The position numbers and the translations under genes are program-made. Under the pieces are notes generated by a model. The model was not told the origin of the DNA. It ran no database searches and saw only the letters and a program-made list of their open reading frames with translations. This document shows, one piece after another, positions 28,326-39,017 of a DNA stretch of 64,000 nucleotides. The stretch is from contig NZ_CP051461.1 of the NCBI RefSeq assembly GCF_012584515.1, positions 2,289,501 to 2,353,500 on the forward strand. Direction: 5' to 3'. Source of the DNA: Polaromonas vacuolata (GTDB taxonomy: Bacteria; Pseudomonadota; Gammaproteobacteria; Burkholderiales; Burkholderiaceae_C). How positions within the stretch are numbered: the first letter of the stretch is position 1; every line of letters begins with the position of its first letter.

Positions 28326-29618
28326 ATGCTCACAGCTCTCATCATTTTCATCGCCACTCTCACACTGGTGATCTGGCAACCACGTGGCCTAGGCATTGGC
28401 TGGAGTGCTTCTGCGGGGGCAGCATTGGCCTTGTTAACCGGTGTTGTTCAGCCCGGCGACATTGCAGTAGTTTGGGACATCGTCTGGAACGCAACCGGCA
28501 CTTTTATTGCCATCATCATCATTAGTTTGCTGCTGGATGAAGCTGGTTTTTTTGAGTGGTCGGCTTTGCATGTTGCGCGCAGTGCTGGCGGCAATGGCAA
28601 ATGGTTGTTTGCGCTCATAGTGCTGCTTGGTGCGGCTGTTTCGGCCATTTTTGCCAATGACGGCGCGGCTCTGATACTCACGCCAATTGTCATGGCTATG
28701 CTGCTGGCCTTAGGTTTAACGCAGCGCACCACACTGGCCTTTGTCATGGCGGCAGGCTTTATCGCAGATGTCGCAAGCTTGCCCTTGGTCGTGTCAAACT
28801 TAGTCAACATCGTCTCAGCGAATTATTTCAATATCAGTTTTATGCGCTACGCCTCAGTCATGGTGCCTGTCAGTGTGGTCGCTGTGCTGTCGGCTCTGGC
28901 TGTGCTGCTGCTGTTTTTCCGACGTGATATTCCGGCTACTTATGCGCTTAGTCAAATCAAAGACCCAGTGCTGGCAATCCGTGACATCAACACTTTTCGC
29001 GCCGGCTGGCTGGTGCTAGGCCTTTTGATGCTGGGCTTTTTTGTGATCGAGCCCATGGGCGTTCCTATCAGCGCAATCGCTGCGGTATGCGCAGCATTAC
29101 TACTTGCTGTAGCTGCGCGCGGCAAACATATCAGTACGCGCAAAGTTATGTATGGCGCGCCATGGCAAGTGGTGGTGTTTTCACTGGGTATGTATTTGGT
29201 GGTTTATGGTCTGAGCCGTCAGGGATTGACCGCACCGATTACGCGTTTGCTAGACTTTTTGGCCAGCCATGGCGTTTGGGCCGCAACGCTAGGCACGGGT
29301 TTTTTAAGCGCCCTGCTCTCGTCCATCATGAACAATATGCCGGCGGTGCTGATCGCTGCGCTGTCGATAGATGCGAGCAGCGCCACCGGCGCAGTCCGAG
29401 AAGCCATGATTTACGCCAATGTCGTAGGCAGTGATTTAGGGCCAAAAATAACCCCCATCGGGTCACTTGCGACCTTGCTTTGGTTGCATGTGCTAGCCAA
29501 GAAAGGTTTGCAAATCGGCTGGGGTTACTATTTTTTAACGGGCTTGGTATTGACGCTTCCAGTGCTGCTGCTGACGTTAGCAGCACTGGCTTTGCGGTTA
29601 ACACTGGGTGCGGGATAG
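28326..29618 (+). CDS. arsB: ArsB-type arsenite efflux permease
   Basis: Inner-membrane arsenite/antimonite exporter, 430 residues with about eleven or twelve membrane segments. Family motifs: [22 protein letters not shown] region near residue 65, the conserved [20 protein letters not shown] and [12 protein letters not shown], and [21 protein letters not shown]. No arsA ATPase is nearby, so it probably works as a proton-coupled carrier. The ATG follows arsR; together with arsC this is a complete small resistance module. Confidence 0.93.
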   Translation: MLTALIIFIATLTLVIWQPRGLGIGWSASAGAALALLTGVVQPGDIAVVWDIVWNATGTFIAIIIISLLLDEAGFFEWSALHVARSAGGNGKWLFALIVLLGAAVSAIFANDGAALILTPIVMAMLLALGLTQRTTLAFVMAAGFIADVASLPLVVSNLVNIVSANYFNISFMRYASVMVPVSVVAVLSALAVLLLFFRRDIPATYALSQIKDPVLAIRDINTFRAGWLVLGLLMLGFFVIEPMGVPISAIAAVCAALLLAVAARGKHISTRKVMYGAPWQVVVFSLGMYLVVYGLSRQGLTAPITRLLDFLASHGVWAATLGTGFLSALLSSIMNNMPAVLIAALSIDASSATGAVREAMIYANVVGSDLGPKITPIGSLATLLWLHVLAKKGLQIGWGYYFLTGLVLTLPVLLLTLAALALRLTLGAG

Positions 29619-29650
29619 ACGATTAAACCCATTTCACCCAAGCTAAAAAA

Positions 29651-30988
29651 TCAACTGCGAATAGTGTTGGCTATGCGCTCAGCCCAGAGCTTGGCCATAG
29701 CCGCGTCACGCGCCTCGACCATTACCCGCAGCAGCGGCTCGGTACCACTGGCGCGTATGAGCACACGGCCACTGCCGGCCAATGCGGTCTCTGCCGCCAG
29801 CGTTTGCTCTGCCAGCTCAGTACTGGCACGCCAGTCTTGCTCGGGTTTTAGTCTGACGTTAATCAGAGTTTGCGGAAACAGCACCACATCTTCAAGCAAA
29901 TCAGCGATGCTCTGGCCGCTGCGCACGCAAGCTTGCAACACTTGCAAAGCACTGATCAAACCATCACCAGTCGTGTGTTTATCCAAAGCCAGTAAATGTC
30001 CTGAGCCTTCACCGCCCAACAGCCAGCCGCGTTTTTCCATCTCTTCGAGCACATAACGGTCACCAACATTGGCGCGTACAAATTCAACGCCTTTTTCCTG
30101 CAGCGCCAATTCCACCGCCATATTAGTCATCAATGTGCCCACCGCACCGGGAACCGCTTCACCGCGCTCAAGGCGCTCTTTAACCATGAGATAGAGAACT
30201 TCGTCGCCGTTAAACAAACGTCCACTAGCATCGACTAACTGCAAGCGATCCGCATCACCATCGAGTGCAATACCGTAATGCGCTTTATTCGCCCGTACCG
30301 CTGCGATTAAGGCTTCTGGATGGGTGGCACCGACTTCGTGGTTGATATTCATACCGGTCGGCGAGCAACCAATAGAGATGACTTCGGCACCAAGCTCGTA
30401 AAAAAGTTTGGGCGCAATGTTGTAGGCCGCCCCATGTGCGCCGTCGACCACAATCTTTAGACCTCTTAGCGACAGGTCGCTGGCAAAAGTACTTTTGCAA
30501 AATTCGATGTAGCGGCCAGCTGCGTCATCTAGCCTGCGGGTTTTTCCTAGGCTGGCGGAATCCGCCCAAACCGGCTCTTCCATCAGCGCAGCCTCGACTT
30601 CGCACTCCCATTGATCATCGAGTTTGCGGCCTTGGGCGCTAAAAAATTTGATGCCATTATCGGCAAACGGGTTGTGGCTGGCACTGATAACAACGCCCAA
30701 ACTAGCCCGTTGAGCCCGCGTGAGATAGGCCACGCCAGGCGTGGGCAAGGGGCCTAACAACACGACGTCAACACCCGCTGAGTTAAAGCCAGATTCAAGC
30801 GCGCTTTCAAGCATGTAGCCGGAAATACGCGTGTCCTTTCCGATTAAAACTGTAGGTCTGGCTTGACTACGCTTAAGAACCCGGCCTACAGCATGCGCTA
30901 AGCGCAGTACAAAGTCCGGTGTGATGGGCGACTGACCCACAGTACCGCGAATGCCGTCAGTGCCGAAATATTTTCTGTCCAAGCTCAT
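29651..30988 (-). CDS. glmM: Phosphoglucosamine mutase GlmM
   Basis: Interconverts glucosamine-6-phosphate and glucosamine-1-phosphate on the way to UDP-GlcNAc for peptidoglycan and lipopolysaccharide. 445 residues, full length. N-terminal [13 protein letters not shown], phosphoserine loop [16 protein letters not shown] (Ser104), metal loop LDGDADRL, sugar loop GEGSGH and C-terminal phosphate loop [15 protein letters not shown] are all intact. 35 bp after folP, in the ftsH–folP–glmM order typical of proteobacteria. Confidence 0.97.
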   Translation of the reverse strand: MSLDRKYFGTDGIRGTVGQSPITPDFVLRLAHAVGRVLKRSQARPTVLIGKDTRISGYMLESALESGFNSAGVDVVLLGPLPTPGVAYLTRAQRASLGVVISASHNPFADNGIKFFSAQGRKLDDQWECEVEAALMEEPVWADSASLGKTRRLDDAAGRYIEFCKSTFASDLSLRGLKIVVDGAHGAAYNIAPKLFYELGAEVISIGCSPTGMNINHEVGATHPEALIAAVRANKAHYGIALDGDADRLQLVDASGRLFNGDEVLYLMVKERLERGEAVPGAVGTLMTNMAVELALQEKGVEFVRANVGDRYVLEEMEKRGWLLGGEGSGHLLALDKHTTGDGLISALQVLQACVRSGQSIADLLEDVVLFPQTLINVRLKPEQDWRASTELAEQTLAAETALAGSGRVLIRASGTEPLLRVMVEARDAAMAKLWAERIANTIRS

Positions 30989-31023
30989 GCTGGCCTCCTG
31001 TTTTTATAACGATTGTAATTTTT

Positions 31024-31905
31024 TTAGCGAGCTGCCTGCCAAACTTTGAGCGCTTGAACGGTCTGCTGCACATCATGTACTCTAACAATACGTGCGCCGC
31101 GTTCAACCGCTAGCAAAGCCGCCGCAACACTGGGCAGCATGCGCTCTGCATTATCAGGCAGGCCGTTAGCTGGCTGAGTATTGCTAAGACTGGCCAATGA
31201 TGATTTACGCGACCAACCCGCCAAGAGTGGGTAGCCGGCAACAAGGAGTTCGTGCTGACGCGCTAACAAGGAAAAATTTTGCGCTACGCTTTTGCCAAAA
31301 CCTATACCGGGGTCGAGCGTGATGCGAGCGGAATCTACGCCAGCAGCTTTTAGCGCAACTGCGCGCTGCGTCAAAAAATCCAACACTTGAGGTAATACAT
31401 CACCCAGCATGGGTTGGATCTGCATGGTTTGTGGTTCGCGGTGCATGTGCATTAAGCAAACGCCACAAGATGGATGGGCAGCGACAACAGACAACGCACC
31501 GGGCTGCCTAAGCGCCCAAATGTCGTTAATGATGTCAGCGCCTAAATCTAGCGCCACCTGCATCACTTGCGACTTGTAGCTGTCCACTGAAACCGGCACT
31601 CCCAGGGTGAGCGCATGACGCAAAACAGGCAATAGTCGGGCTAATTCTTCCTCAAGTGATACTGCAATTGCACCGGGGCGAGTCGATTCAGCACCGATAT
31701 CCAAAATATCCGCACCATCAGCGACGAGTTTTTCACAGTGCGCAAAAACCGATTCGAGTCCCTGGCTTGGCGCGTAGTACTGACCGCCATCAGAAAATGA
31801 ATCCGGCGTGGCATTGACTATGCCCATAACGCGCGGTGAACTTAAATCAATCTGAAAGCGAGCAGTCTGCCAAACAGCAGCCAGAGTGCTGGAGTTTTGA
31901 ATCAT
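31024..31905 (-). CDS. folP: Dihydropteroate synthase
   Basis: Condenses p-aminobenzoate with dihydropterin pyrophosphate in folate synthesis (the sulfonamide target). 293 residues, TIM barrel. Signatures: VMGIVNATPDSFSDGG, DIGAESTRPGA, INDIWALRQPG and GIGFGKSVAQN (with the usual GWSRKSS loop). An intrinsic terminator lies only ~19 nt upstream of the start and no ribosome binding site is obvious, so its expression may depend on partial read-through from ftsH. Confidence 0.96.
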   Translation of the reverse strand: MIQNSSTLAAVWQTARFQIDLSSPRVMGIVNATPDSFSDGGQYYAPSQGLESVFAHCEKLVADGADILDIGAESTRPGAIAVSLEEELARLLPVLRHALTLGVPVSVDSYKSQVMQVALDLGADIINDIWALRQPGALSVVAAHPSCGVCLMHMHREPQTMQIQPMLGDVLPQVLDFLTQRAVALKAAGVDSARITLDPGIGFGKSVAQNFSLLARQHELLVAGYPLLAGWSRKSSLASLSNTQPANGLPDNAERMLPSVAAALLAVERGARIVRVHDVQQTVQALKVWQAAR

Positions 31906-31923
31906 ATGGTGGCTTACGAAAAC

Positions 31924-31951
31924 GAAAAAAAAACCCGGGACAAGCCCGGGT
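31924..31951 (-). terminator. Intrinsic terminator of ftsH
   Basis: ACCCGGG (31933–31939) and CCCGGGT (31945–31951) form a 7-bp GC-rich stem with a 5-nt loop; read on the minus strand it is followed by nine T (31933 back to 31925). Lies 37 bp after the ftsH stop and just before folP. Confidence 0.9.
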
Positions 31952-31987
31952 CGGTGTGCATCAACACACTAATAATTTAATCCAGCA

Positions 31988-33925
31988 TCAAGCCGCAGTA
32001 GGCGTTGGCGCTGCAGGTGGCTCAGCAGCTACAGCGGGAGGGCTGCCGCCATCAGGACCACTACCGCCGCCAACTGAAGCGTTACGCGGTGTCCAGTCTT
32101 TAGGTGGACGTGGAGGCTTGCCGGCAATGATGTCGTCAAGCTGTTCACCGTCAATGGTTTCCCACTCAAGCAAAGCCTTGGCCATAGCGTGAACTTTTTC
32201 TTGGTTGTCTTCAATCAGTGTGCGCGCAACGGCGTATTGCTGATCAATGATGCGGCGAACTTCGGCGTCAACTTTTTGCAGCGTAGCTTCGCTCATGTTG
32301 TTGGTCTTGGTCACTGAGCGACCTAAGAAAACTTCACCTTCATTCTCAGCATAAACCATGGTGCCCAAAGCTTCGGTCATGCCGTAGCGAGTGACCATGT
32401 CGCGGGCCAATCCAGTGGCGCGCTCAAAGTCATTACTAGCGCCGGTTGTCATCTGATGCATGAAAACTTCTTCAGCAATTCGGCCACCGAACAGCATGCT
32501 GATTTGGCTGAGCATATAGTCTCTGTCATAGCTGTAGCGGTCTTGTGCTGGCAGACTCATGGTCACACCCAATGCGCGGCCACGTGGAATGATGGTGACT
32601 TTGTGGACTGGGTCGCACTTAGGCAACATCTTGCCGAGCAATGCGTGGCCAGACTCGTGATACGCCGTGTTGCGACGCTCTTCTTCTGGCATGACCATGC
32701 TGCGGCGCTCTGGGCCCATCAAAATTTTGTCTTTGGCTTTTTCAAAGTCTTGCATCTCAACCGTACGCGCATTGCGGCGTGCAGCCATCAAAGCAGCTTC
32801 GTTGCATAGGTTAGCTAAGTCAGCGCCTGACATACCGGGCGTGCCGCGAGCAATTACACCCGGGTTAACGTCTTGGCCCAGTGGGACTTTGCGCATGTGC
32901 ACATTAAGAATTTGTTCACGGCCACGGATATCTGGCAACGTGACATAAACCTGACGGTCAAAGCGACCTGGGCGCAGCAGTGCGGCGTCCAAAATATCGG
33001 GCCTATTGGTTGCTGCAACGACGATCACGCCGGCGTTGGTTTCAAAACCGTCCATCTCAACCAACATCTGGTTCAAAGTCTGTTCGCGCTCGTCATTACC
33101 GCCACCCAAGCCGGCACCACGTTGGCGACCAACTGCATCGATTTCGTCGATGAAAATAATACACGGTGCGTTTTTCTTAGCGTTCTCAAACATGTCGCGG
33201 ACACGGGATGCACCCACGCCAACAAACATCTCGACAAAGTCAGAACCAGAAATTGAGAAGAAAGGAACCTTGGCTTCGCCAGCAATACCTTTAGCCAACA
33301 GAGTCTTACCAGTGCCCGGAGGACCAACTAGCAACAAACCGCGGGGAATACGTCCGCCTAACTTTTGAAAGCGTGCAGGGTCTTTCAGGAAGTCGACAAC
33401 CTCTTTGACTTCTTCTTTGGCTTCGTCGCAACCGGCAACGTCAGCAAAAGTAGTCGTGTTGGTCGCTTCATCCATCATGCGGGCTTTGGATTTACCAAAA
33501 CTAAACGCACCGCCTTTGCCACCGCCTTGCATTTGGCGCATGAAGTAAATCCAAACACCAATTAGCAAAAGCATTGGGCCCCAGCTGACCAACAAGGTGG
33601 TGAGCAAAGAGCTTTCTTCACGCGGTTTGACATCGAATTTAACGTCGTTTGCAATCAAGTCACCAATCAAACCACGGTCGAGGAAAGTCGCAGTCGTGCG
33701 AATTCTTCTGTCGTCGGATGTTGTTGCCAAGATCTCAGTGCCGCCTTGACCTTCGGAGATGGTCGCGGTTTTAATGCGCTTACCGCGCACCTCGTCGAGA
33801 AATTCGGAATAGCCAAGAGCAGATGCTCCGGCTGCGGTACGCGTATCAAATTGTTTAAATACGGTGAAAAGCACCATGGCTATAACAAGCCAGACTGCAA
33901 TTTTAGAAAACCACTGATTGTTCAA
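31988..33925 (-). CDS. ftsH: ATP-dependent zinc metalloprotease FtsH
   Basis: Membrane-anchored AAA+ protease that degrades misfolded membrane proteins, sigma-32 and LpxC. 645 residues. Two transmembrane segments (about 9–24 and 108–128) flank a periplasmic domain. Walker A GPPGTGKT at 201–208, Walker [17 protein letters not shown] region [20 protein letters not shown], and the zinc site HESGH at 423–427. The C-terminal tail is Gly/Pro/Ala-rich ([12 protein letters not shown]), probably unstructured. Downstream of rlmE, the common pairing. Confidence 0.98.
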   Translation of the reverse strand: MNNQWFSKIAVWLVIAMVLFTVFKQFDTRTAAGASALGYSEFLDEVRGKRIKTATISEGQGGTEILATTSDDRRIRTTATFLDRGLIGDLIANDVKFDVKPREESSLLTTLLVSWGPMLLLIGVWIYFMRQMQGGGKGGAFSFGKSKARMMDEATNTTTFADVAGCDEAKEEVKEVVDFLKDPARFQKLGGRIPRGLLLVGPPGTGKTLLAKGIAGEAKVPFFSISGSDFVEMFVGVGASRVRDMFENAKKNAPCIIFIDEIDAVGRQRGAGLGGGNDEREQTLNQMLVEMDGFETNAGVIVVAATNRPDILDAALLRPGRFDRQVYVTLPDIRGREQILNVHMRKVPLGQDVNPGVIARGTPGMSGADLANLCNEAALMAARRNARTVEMQDFEKAKDKILMGPERRSMVMPEEERRNTAYHESGHALLGKMLPKCDPVHKVTIIPRGRALGVTMSLPAQDRYSYDRDYMLSQISMLFGGRIAEEVFMHQMTTGASNDFERATGLARDMVTRYGMTEALGTMVYAENEGEVFLGRSVTKTNNMSEATLQKVDAEVRRIIDQQYAVARTLIEDNQEKVHAMAKALLEWETIDGEQLDDIIAGKPPRPPKDWTPRNASVGGGSGPDGGSPPAVAAEPPAAPTPTAA

Positions 33926-34084
33926 GGATGACTCCGATGTTAGAACTCAAAACTCGACTAATGTCACGTGAAGTGATTTTAGGCCTTTAGCGCGCCTAAA
34001 CCGATTCGACCGAACTCTATAGGCACTAGACCAAGATGGGATTATGCTTAATGAATAGATCGGGACAGTTGTTGAAAATGCAAA
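33926..34084 (-). promoter_or_regulatory. rlmE–ftsH intergenic region with hairpin
   Basis: This 159-bp gap precedes ftsH. Inverted repeat TTTAGGC (33978–33984) / GCCTAAA (33994–34000) forms a 7-bp stem with a 9-nt loop, without a following U-tract. TCACGTGA (33964–33971) is a small palindrome. I could not identify a convincing sigma-70 or sigma-32 promoter by eye, although heat-shock control of ftsH is usual. Confidence 0.3.
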
Positions 34085-34861
34085 TTATTTTTTCAAACCG
34101 ATACCAACCAAAAAAGTTTCCGATGATCCAGAGCGTGAAGCTTTCGGCTTCATACGCTTAACCACTTTAAAACTTTCCTTAAAAAGCTTAACCATGGGGT
34201 CATATGCTCCGCCGTGGAAAAGTTTGACGACCAATGTGCCGTCAGGCTTCATATGCTGGTTGGCAAAGTCAACTGCCAACTCTACCAAATCACTGATGCG
34301 CGCAGCGTCTGCTGACTCAATACCAGAAAGATTAGGGGCCATATCAGAAATCACGGCGTCGAGCTTGCGTGGATTGTTGCCACTTTTCAATTCTTGCTCA
34401 AGTACTGCCAAAACCTCGGCTTCACGAAAGTCGCCCTGAATAAAAACCACGCCTTCAATAGGATCCATGGGAAGCAAGTCAAGCGCCAAAATTCGGCCAT
34501 TGAGTTCCCCTGTCGCCGCACCGGTTGGTGATAGCTTGCGCCTCACATACTGACTCCAAGCGCCAGGTGTGCTGCCCAAGTCAACAATCCAATTACCCGG
34601 TTTGATCAGGCCTAAGGTCTCATCAATTTCTTTGAGCTTATAGACGGCACGCGCTCTATAGCCCTCGCGCTTAGCCTGTTTAACGTAGGGATCGTTAATG
34701 TGCTCGTGCAGCCAAGCCTTGTTAACTTTGCCGCCAGTCTTAGCCGGTTTGGCCGGCTTAACCAATGCTGCCAGAGGCTTTGCAGGCTTGTTAGAGGTGT
34801 TAATAGCCAGCTTTGCGCCGCCGTGAGGGGTAGCGCTGCCAGTCTTTGTGTTTGCTTTCAT
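34085..34861 (-). CDS. rlmE: 23S rRNA 2'-O-methyltransferase RlmE (FtsJ)
   Basis: Methylates the 2'-hydroxyl of U2552 of 23S rRNA. 258 residues versus about 209 in E. coli: the extra ~47 N-terminal residues are Lys/Ala/Pro-rich ([17 protein letters not shown]) and probably disordered. The core has [13 protein letters not shown] (first catalytic Lys), SAM-binding [21 protein letters not shown] (Asp) and LVVKLFHGG (second Lys). Divergent from yhbY, upstream of ftsH. Confidence 0.95.
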   Translation of the reverse strand: MKANTKTGSATPHGGAKLAINTSNKPAKPLAALVKPAKPAKTGGKVNKAWLHEHINDPYVKQAKREGYRARAVYKLKEIDETLGLIKPGNWIVDLGSTPGAWSQYVRRKLSPTGAATGELNGRILALDLLPMDPIEGVVFIQGDFREAEVLAVLEQELKSGNNPRKLDAVISDMAPNLSGIESADAARISDLVELAVDFANQHMKPDGTLVVKLFHGGAYDPMVKLFKESFKVVKRMKPKASRSGSSETFLVGIGLKK

Positions 34862-34927
34862 GGGGCAGATTGTCGTCTATTGGCACAAATACACTTTTAG
34901 TCCGCGCTATTAACCGATAATTGACGA

Positions 34928-35404
34928 ATGGCTCAAATAATACTTACCCCCGCCCAGCGCAAAGACCACCGCTCTGAGGCACATCATCTCAATGCGGTTG
35001 TGATGATAGGCTCCGACGGCTTAACCGACGCTGTCAAAAAAGAAACCGACGCGGCGCTCAATGCGCACGGCCTGATTAAGGTACGGGTTCAATCCGACGA
35101 ACGCTCAAGTCGCGAACAAATTTTTCAAATACTGAGCAATGAACTCAACGCAGCGCCGATTCAGCACATCGGCAAACTGTTGGTGCTGTGGCGCCCGATT
35201 CCTGAGAAAGAAAAGAAAATTGACGAAGACCGCATGCCGGGTCCGCGCGACATCAAAGTGCTGAAAAACAGCTCACGTTACGGTCAGCGCCCAGAAGTGC
35301 GAACCCTGCGCGTGCTGGGTAATCAGCGCTTAACACCAGGCGGCACTATCAAACGCGCGAAAAAGCCCCAATTACGCAGTGCCAAGAAAAGATCGCAAGA
35401 CTGA
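34928..35404 (+). CDS. yhbY: YhbY/CRS1 RNA-binding protein
   Basis: Small CRM-domain protein, 158 residues, that associates with the 50S precursor. N-terminus reads LTPAQRKDHRSEAHHLN, followed by VVMIGSDGLTDAVKKETDAAL (the GxxG-like region) and HELIKVR-type segment (HGLIKVRVQ). About 60 residues longer than the E. coli protein, with a basic C-terminal tail (IKRAKKPQLRSAKKRSQD). Divergent from rlmE across 66 bp, a common arrangement in beta-proteobacteria. Confidence 0.9.
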   Translation: MAQIILTPAQRKDHRSEAHHLNAVVMIGSDGLTDAVKKETDAALNAHGLIKVRVQSDERSSREQIFQILSNELNAAPIQHIGKLLVLWRPIPEKEKKIDEDRMPGPRDIKVLKNSSRYGQRPEVRTLRVLGNQRLTPGGTIKRAKKPQLRSAKKRSQD

Positions 35405-35441
35405 CCTTTAAAACCCGGCTTGCTGCCCACAGCTATTGAGG

Positions 35442-37478
35442 ATGACAAATCCTCTTCTAGACTTTTCCGACCTCCCGCTGTTTGACAAAATCACACCTGA
35501 TGGTGTGGCTCCAGCGATGGATCAATTACTGCAAAAATCCGAGGCTGCACTTGAAGTGGTTACAGCCGCGGATTTCCCCGCCAATTGGACGGCGATTTCT
35601 GCAGAACTAGATGTAGCGACCGAAGAACTCGGTCGCGCTTGGGGCGCAGTCAACCACCTCAATAGCGTCGTAGACACGCCTGAGCTTCGCGCCGCATACA
35701 ACGCAGTGCTGCCAAAGGTGACGCAATTTCTAACCCGCATGAGCGCCGACGAGCGCTTATTTGCAAAATACAAAGCCATCAACACCGCCGAGTTAAACCC
35801 GGAACAAACCCAAGCGCACAAAAATGCGATGCGCAATTTTGTTCTCTCAGGTGCAGACCTCATCGGTCAAGACAAAGAACGCTTTGCACAAATTCAAGAA
35901 CGCCAAGCCGAGCTAAGCCAAAAGTTTAGTGAAAATGCACTCGACGCCACCAACGCATATGCTTACTACGCAAGCCTAGAAGAGCTCGCTGGCGTGCCAG
36001 CCGACGTGATCGAAACCGCGCGCGAACAAGCTAAAGCAGAAGGCAAGGACGGCTACAAGCTCACTTTAATGATGCCTAGCTACTTGCCGGTGATGCAGTT
36101 TGCCGACAGCAGCGATTTGCGCGAAACCATTTCCCGCGCCTACAGCACCCGCGCAAGTGACCAAGCAGCGCAAGCTTTTATCCAATTCGATAACAGCGCC
36201 ATCATCCAAGAAATCCTCGCACTGCGCTTAGAAGAAGCCAAGTTGCTGGGTTACAAAAACTACGGCGAAGTCTCAGTCGCCGCCAAAATGGCCAAGTCGC
36301 CAGAAGAAGTGATCACTTTTTTACGCGACCTCGCCTCACGCGCCAAGCCGTATGCCGAAAAAGACGTTGCCGACCTGCGCGCCTTCGCAGCCAGTCATTT
36401 AAAACTGACGGAACCAAAAACTTGGGACTACGCCTACATTAGCGAAAAACTCAAGGAAGAGCGCTACGCTTTTAGCGAGCAAGAAGTCAAACAATACTTC
36501 ACCGCACCTAAAGTGCTGGCGGGTTTATTCAAAATTGTGGAGACCTTGTTCGAAGTCTCCATCCGCAAAGATCAAGCGCCGGTGTGGAAAGCCGGTGTCG
36601 AGTTCTACCGCATAGAGCGCGCCGGCCAATTAGTCGGTCAGTTCTATCTCGACAAACCTGCACGCACTGGTAAACGCGGCGGCGCCTGGATGGATGACGT
36701 ACGCGCCCGTTGGTTGCGCCCAGACAACGGCAAACTGCAAACACCGGTGGCCCATTTGGTCTGCAATTTTGCCGATGGCGTAGGCGGCAACCCAGCGCTT
36801 TTGACGCATGACGACGTGACCACCTTGTTTCACGAATTCGGCCACGGCTTGCACCACATGCTGACGCAAATTAACGAGCGCGATGTCTCTGGCATTAGCG
36901 GCGTCGAATGGGATGCGGTTGAATTGCCAAGTCAATTTATGGAAAACTTCTGCTGGGAATGGGATGTGCTAAAGCACATGACAGCCCATGTCGAGACCGG
37001 TGCAGCCCTGCCGCGGCCACTGTTTGACAAGATGCTGGCAGCCAAAAATTTCCAAAGCGGCATGCAAACGCTGCGCCAAGTCGAGTTCTCGCTGTTTGAC
37101 ATGCTGCTGCACACTTCGCATCAGCCATCTGATGACGTGATGCTGCTGTTAAATGAAGTTCGCCAAGAAGTCGCCGTGATTCAAGCGCCGGCCTATAGCC
37201 GAACTGCTCACACCTTTAGCCATATTTTTTCTGGTGGTTATGCCGCCGGTTATTACAGCTACAAATGGGCCGAGGTGTTATCAGCCGACGCCTATGCCGC
37301 TTTCGAAGAAAGTGCCGGTGCGGGTCAAAGCACAGTCAGTGTTGAAACAGGTAAGAAATACCGTACCGCTATTTTGGAAGCCGGCGGTAGTCGCCCGGCC
37401 ATGGAGTCGTTCAAAGCCTTCCGTGGCCGCGAGCCGACAATTGACGCCTTGCTGCGCCACCAAGGCATGGCAAGCTAA
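35442..37478 (+). CDS. prlC: Oligopeptidase A (M3 family)
   Basis: Cytosolic zinc metallopeptidase that degrades short peptides, including cleaved signal peptides; about 678 residues. Zinc site HEFGH at 464–468 followed by GLHHML and the downstream glutamate region SQFMENFCWE. The frame opens with TTG at 35436; ATG at 35442 (MTNPLLDFSDLPLFD) is preferred, but the GAGG directly abutting it is too close for a good ribosome binding site. No operon partner is obvious; the next gene is 102 bp away. Confidence 0.94.
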   Translation: MTNPLLDFSDLPLFDKITPDGVAPAMDQLLQKSEAALEVVTAADFPANWTAISAELDVATEELGRAWGAVNHLNSVVDTPELRAAYNAVLPKVTQFLTRMSADERLFAKYKAINTAELNPEQTQAHKNAMRNFVLSGADLIGQDKERFAQIQERQAELSQKFSENALDATNAYAYYASLEELAGVPADVIETAREQAKAEGKDGYKLTLMMPSYLPVMQFADSSDLRETISRAYSTRASDQAAQAFIQFDNSAIIQEILALRLEEAKLLGYKNYGEVSVAAKMAKSPEEVITFLRDLASRAKPYAEKDVADLRAFAASHLKLTEPKTWDYAYISEKLKEERYAFSEQEVKQYFTAPKVLAGLFKIVETLFEVSIRKDQAPVWKAGVEFYRIERAGQLVGQFYLDKPARTGKRGGAWMDDVRARWLRPDNGKLQTPVAHLVCNFADGVGGNPALLTHDDVTTLFHEFGHGLHHMLTQINERDVSGISGVEWDAVELPSQFMENFCWEWDVLKHMTAHVETGAALPRPLFDKMLAAKNFQSGMQTLRQVEFSLFDMLLHTSHQPSDDVMLLLNEVRQEVAVIQAPAYSRTAHTFSHIFSGGYAAGYYSYKWAEVLSADAYAAFEESAGAGQSTVSVETGKKYRTAILEAGGSRPAMESFKAFRGREPTIDALLRHQGMAS

Positions 37479-37579
37479 TCCGAAAAATCTAAGCGCTAAG
37501 GCTGGAAGTTAACGCCGAAAATTAACCTGTAAAAACGTAAAATGCTCTACTATTCTGAAAAATAAAATTCGGAGCTTGT

Positions 37580-38233
37580 ATGCGTTCACAGCTAAAAAAA
37601 CTTCTAGTCCTTAGCCTTAGCCTAGCAACTTTTGCCGCAGTTAATAGCTCGGCACGAGCGCAACAAATATTTCGTATTGTCGGTGCAGACGGAAAAGTCA
37701 CTTTTTCTGACCAAGCGCCTTCAAGCCAAAGCAATGCCACAGTCCAAGCTGTGACGGCAGAAAATTCGGCTGGTCAAGACAGCAATACAGCTATCAATAT
37801 GCTGCCGTATGCGCTCAAGCAAGTAGCGATCAAATACCCCGTCACTTTCTACACCAGTAATCAATGCAGCGCCTGTGCTGCTGCACGCGCTATGCTGGTC
37901 GGGCGCGGTATTCCCTTTACCGAAAAAACTATTTCAACAACCGAAGATATTCAAGCCCTAGAGCGCTTGAGTGGAGACAACAGCCTGCCTTTTGCTACTC
38001 TGGGAGGGCAACAACTCAAGGGCTACGCCGAAGTCGAATGGACGCAGTTTCTAAACGCAGCAGGTTATCCCGCAGTCTCGCAATTGCCCGCTAGTTATCG
38101 CCAAATACCAGCCACGCCGCTGGTAAAAATTACCAGTGTTAGTGTCGCGCCAAAATCAGCCGCATCAAGTCCAGCTAGGCGCATAACACCCGTAACACCG
38201 GCGACGAACAATCCCAGCGGCATCCGATTTTAA
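37580..38233 (+). CDS. Exported DUF4124 plus glutaredoxin-domain protein
   Basis: 217 residues with an N-terminal signal peptide (cleavage near SARA-QQ, ~residue 29). Residues ~30–50 (QIFRIVGADGKVTFSDQAP) match the DUF4124 cell-envelope module. A glutaredoxin-like fold follows with a CSAC redox motif at 96–99 (VTFYTSNQCSACAAARAML) and the cis-Pro/GG segment SLPFATLGGQQLKGY. The tail is Ser/Thr/Pro-rich and likely disordered. Probably a periplasmic thiol-disulfide protein; substrate unknown. GGAG ribosome binding site present; convergent with rpiA. Confidence 0.85.
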   Translation: MRSQLKKLLVLSLSLATFAAVNSSARAQQIFRIVGADGKVTFSDQAPSSQSNATVQAVTAENSAGQDSNTAINMLPYALKQVAIKYPVTFYTSNQCSACAAARAMLVGRGIPFTEKTISTTEDIQALERLSGDNSLPFATLGGQQLKGYAEVEWTQFLNAAGYPAVSQLPASYRQIPATPLVKITSVSVAPKSAASSPARRITPVTPATNNPSGIRF

Positions 38234-38236
38234 ATT

Positions 38237-38908
38237 TTAAAAATTCAGAGTTTTAACGCCATCGGCTGTGCCGAGCAGGCAGATCGAAGCTTTCTGAAAT
38301 GCAAATACACCCACTGTCACCACGCCAGGCCACTGATTAACCTGCGACTCAAAAGCCAGCGGATCTGCAATGCTCAAGCCCGACACATCGAGAATGTGTT
38401 GACCGTTATCCGTCACCAGCGGCAAACCATTTTTTAAGCGCAACACTGCTGAGCCGCCTAAAGCTTCGAACTGACGCGTAATGCGTCTTGCCGCCATTGG
38501 CACAACCTCAACCGGCACAGGAAAATGCCCCAACATTTGAACCAGCTTTGAATCATCCGCAATACAAATAAATTGCAGCGACTGAGCGGCCACGATTTTT
38601 TCGCGTGTGAGCGCAGCACCACCGCCTTTAATCATGTTGCCAGCGTTGTCAATTTCATCCGCACCGTCTACGTAAACGGCTAACTCATCAACCTCGCCAG
38701 CTTCAAACACCTTGATGCCTAGGGCTTGCAAACGTTCGGTCGAAGCGACTGAGCTCGATACTGCGCCAGCAATTTTGTCTTTAATGGTGGCTAAGGCATC
38801 GATAAATTTATTCACGGTAGACCCCGTGCCAACACCGACTATGCTGCCGGCCTGAATATATTGAAGGGCGGCCTGACCGACCAGCGTTTTAAGTTCGTCT
38901 TGAGTCAT
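38237..38908 (-). CDS. rpiA: Ribose-5-phosphate isomerase A
   Basis: Interconverts ribose-5-phosphate and ribulose-5-phosphate in the pentose phosphate pathway; 223 residues. Motifs: [54 protein letters not shown] (catalytic Asp and Glu region) and [10 protein letters not shown]. Its end lies 3 bp from the convergent exported glutaredoxin-like gene; divergent from pyrD. Confidence 0.97.
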   Translation of the reverse strand: MTQDELKTLVGQAALQYIQAGSIVGVGTGSTVNKFIDALATIKDKIAGAVSSSVASTERLQALGIKVFEAGEVDELAVYVDGADEIDNAGNMIKGGGAALTREKIVAAQSLQFICIADDSKLVQMLGHFPVPVEVVPMAARRITRQFEALGGSAVLRLKNGLPLVTDNGQHILDVSGLSIADPLAFESQVNQWPGVVTVGVFAFQKASICLLGTADGVKTLNF

Positions 38909-39017
38909 GAGGATTAATTTTTTCGGTTAAAAATAATGGATTAAAAAAGACAAGAGGGCCGTCAAGCTCAGGGTTTTGCGACAATGCATAACCGCCCAAC
39001 ACAAGTCAAATTATCCA

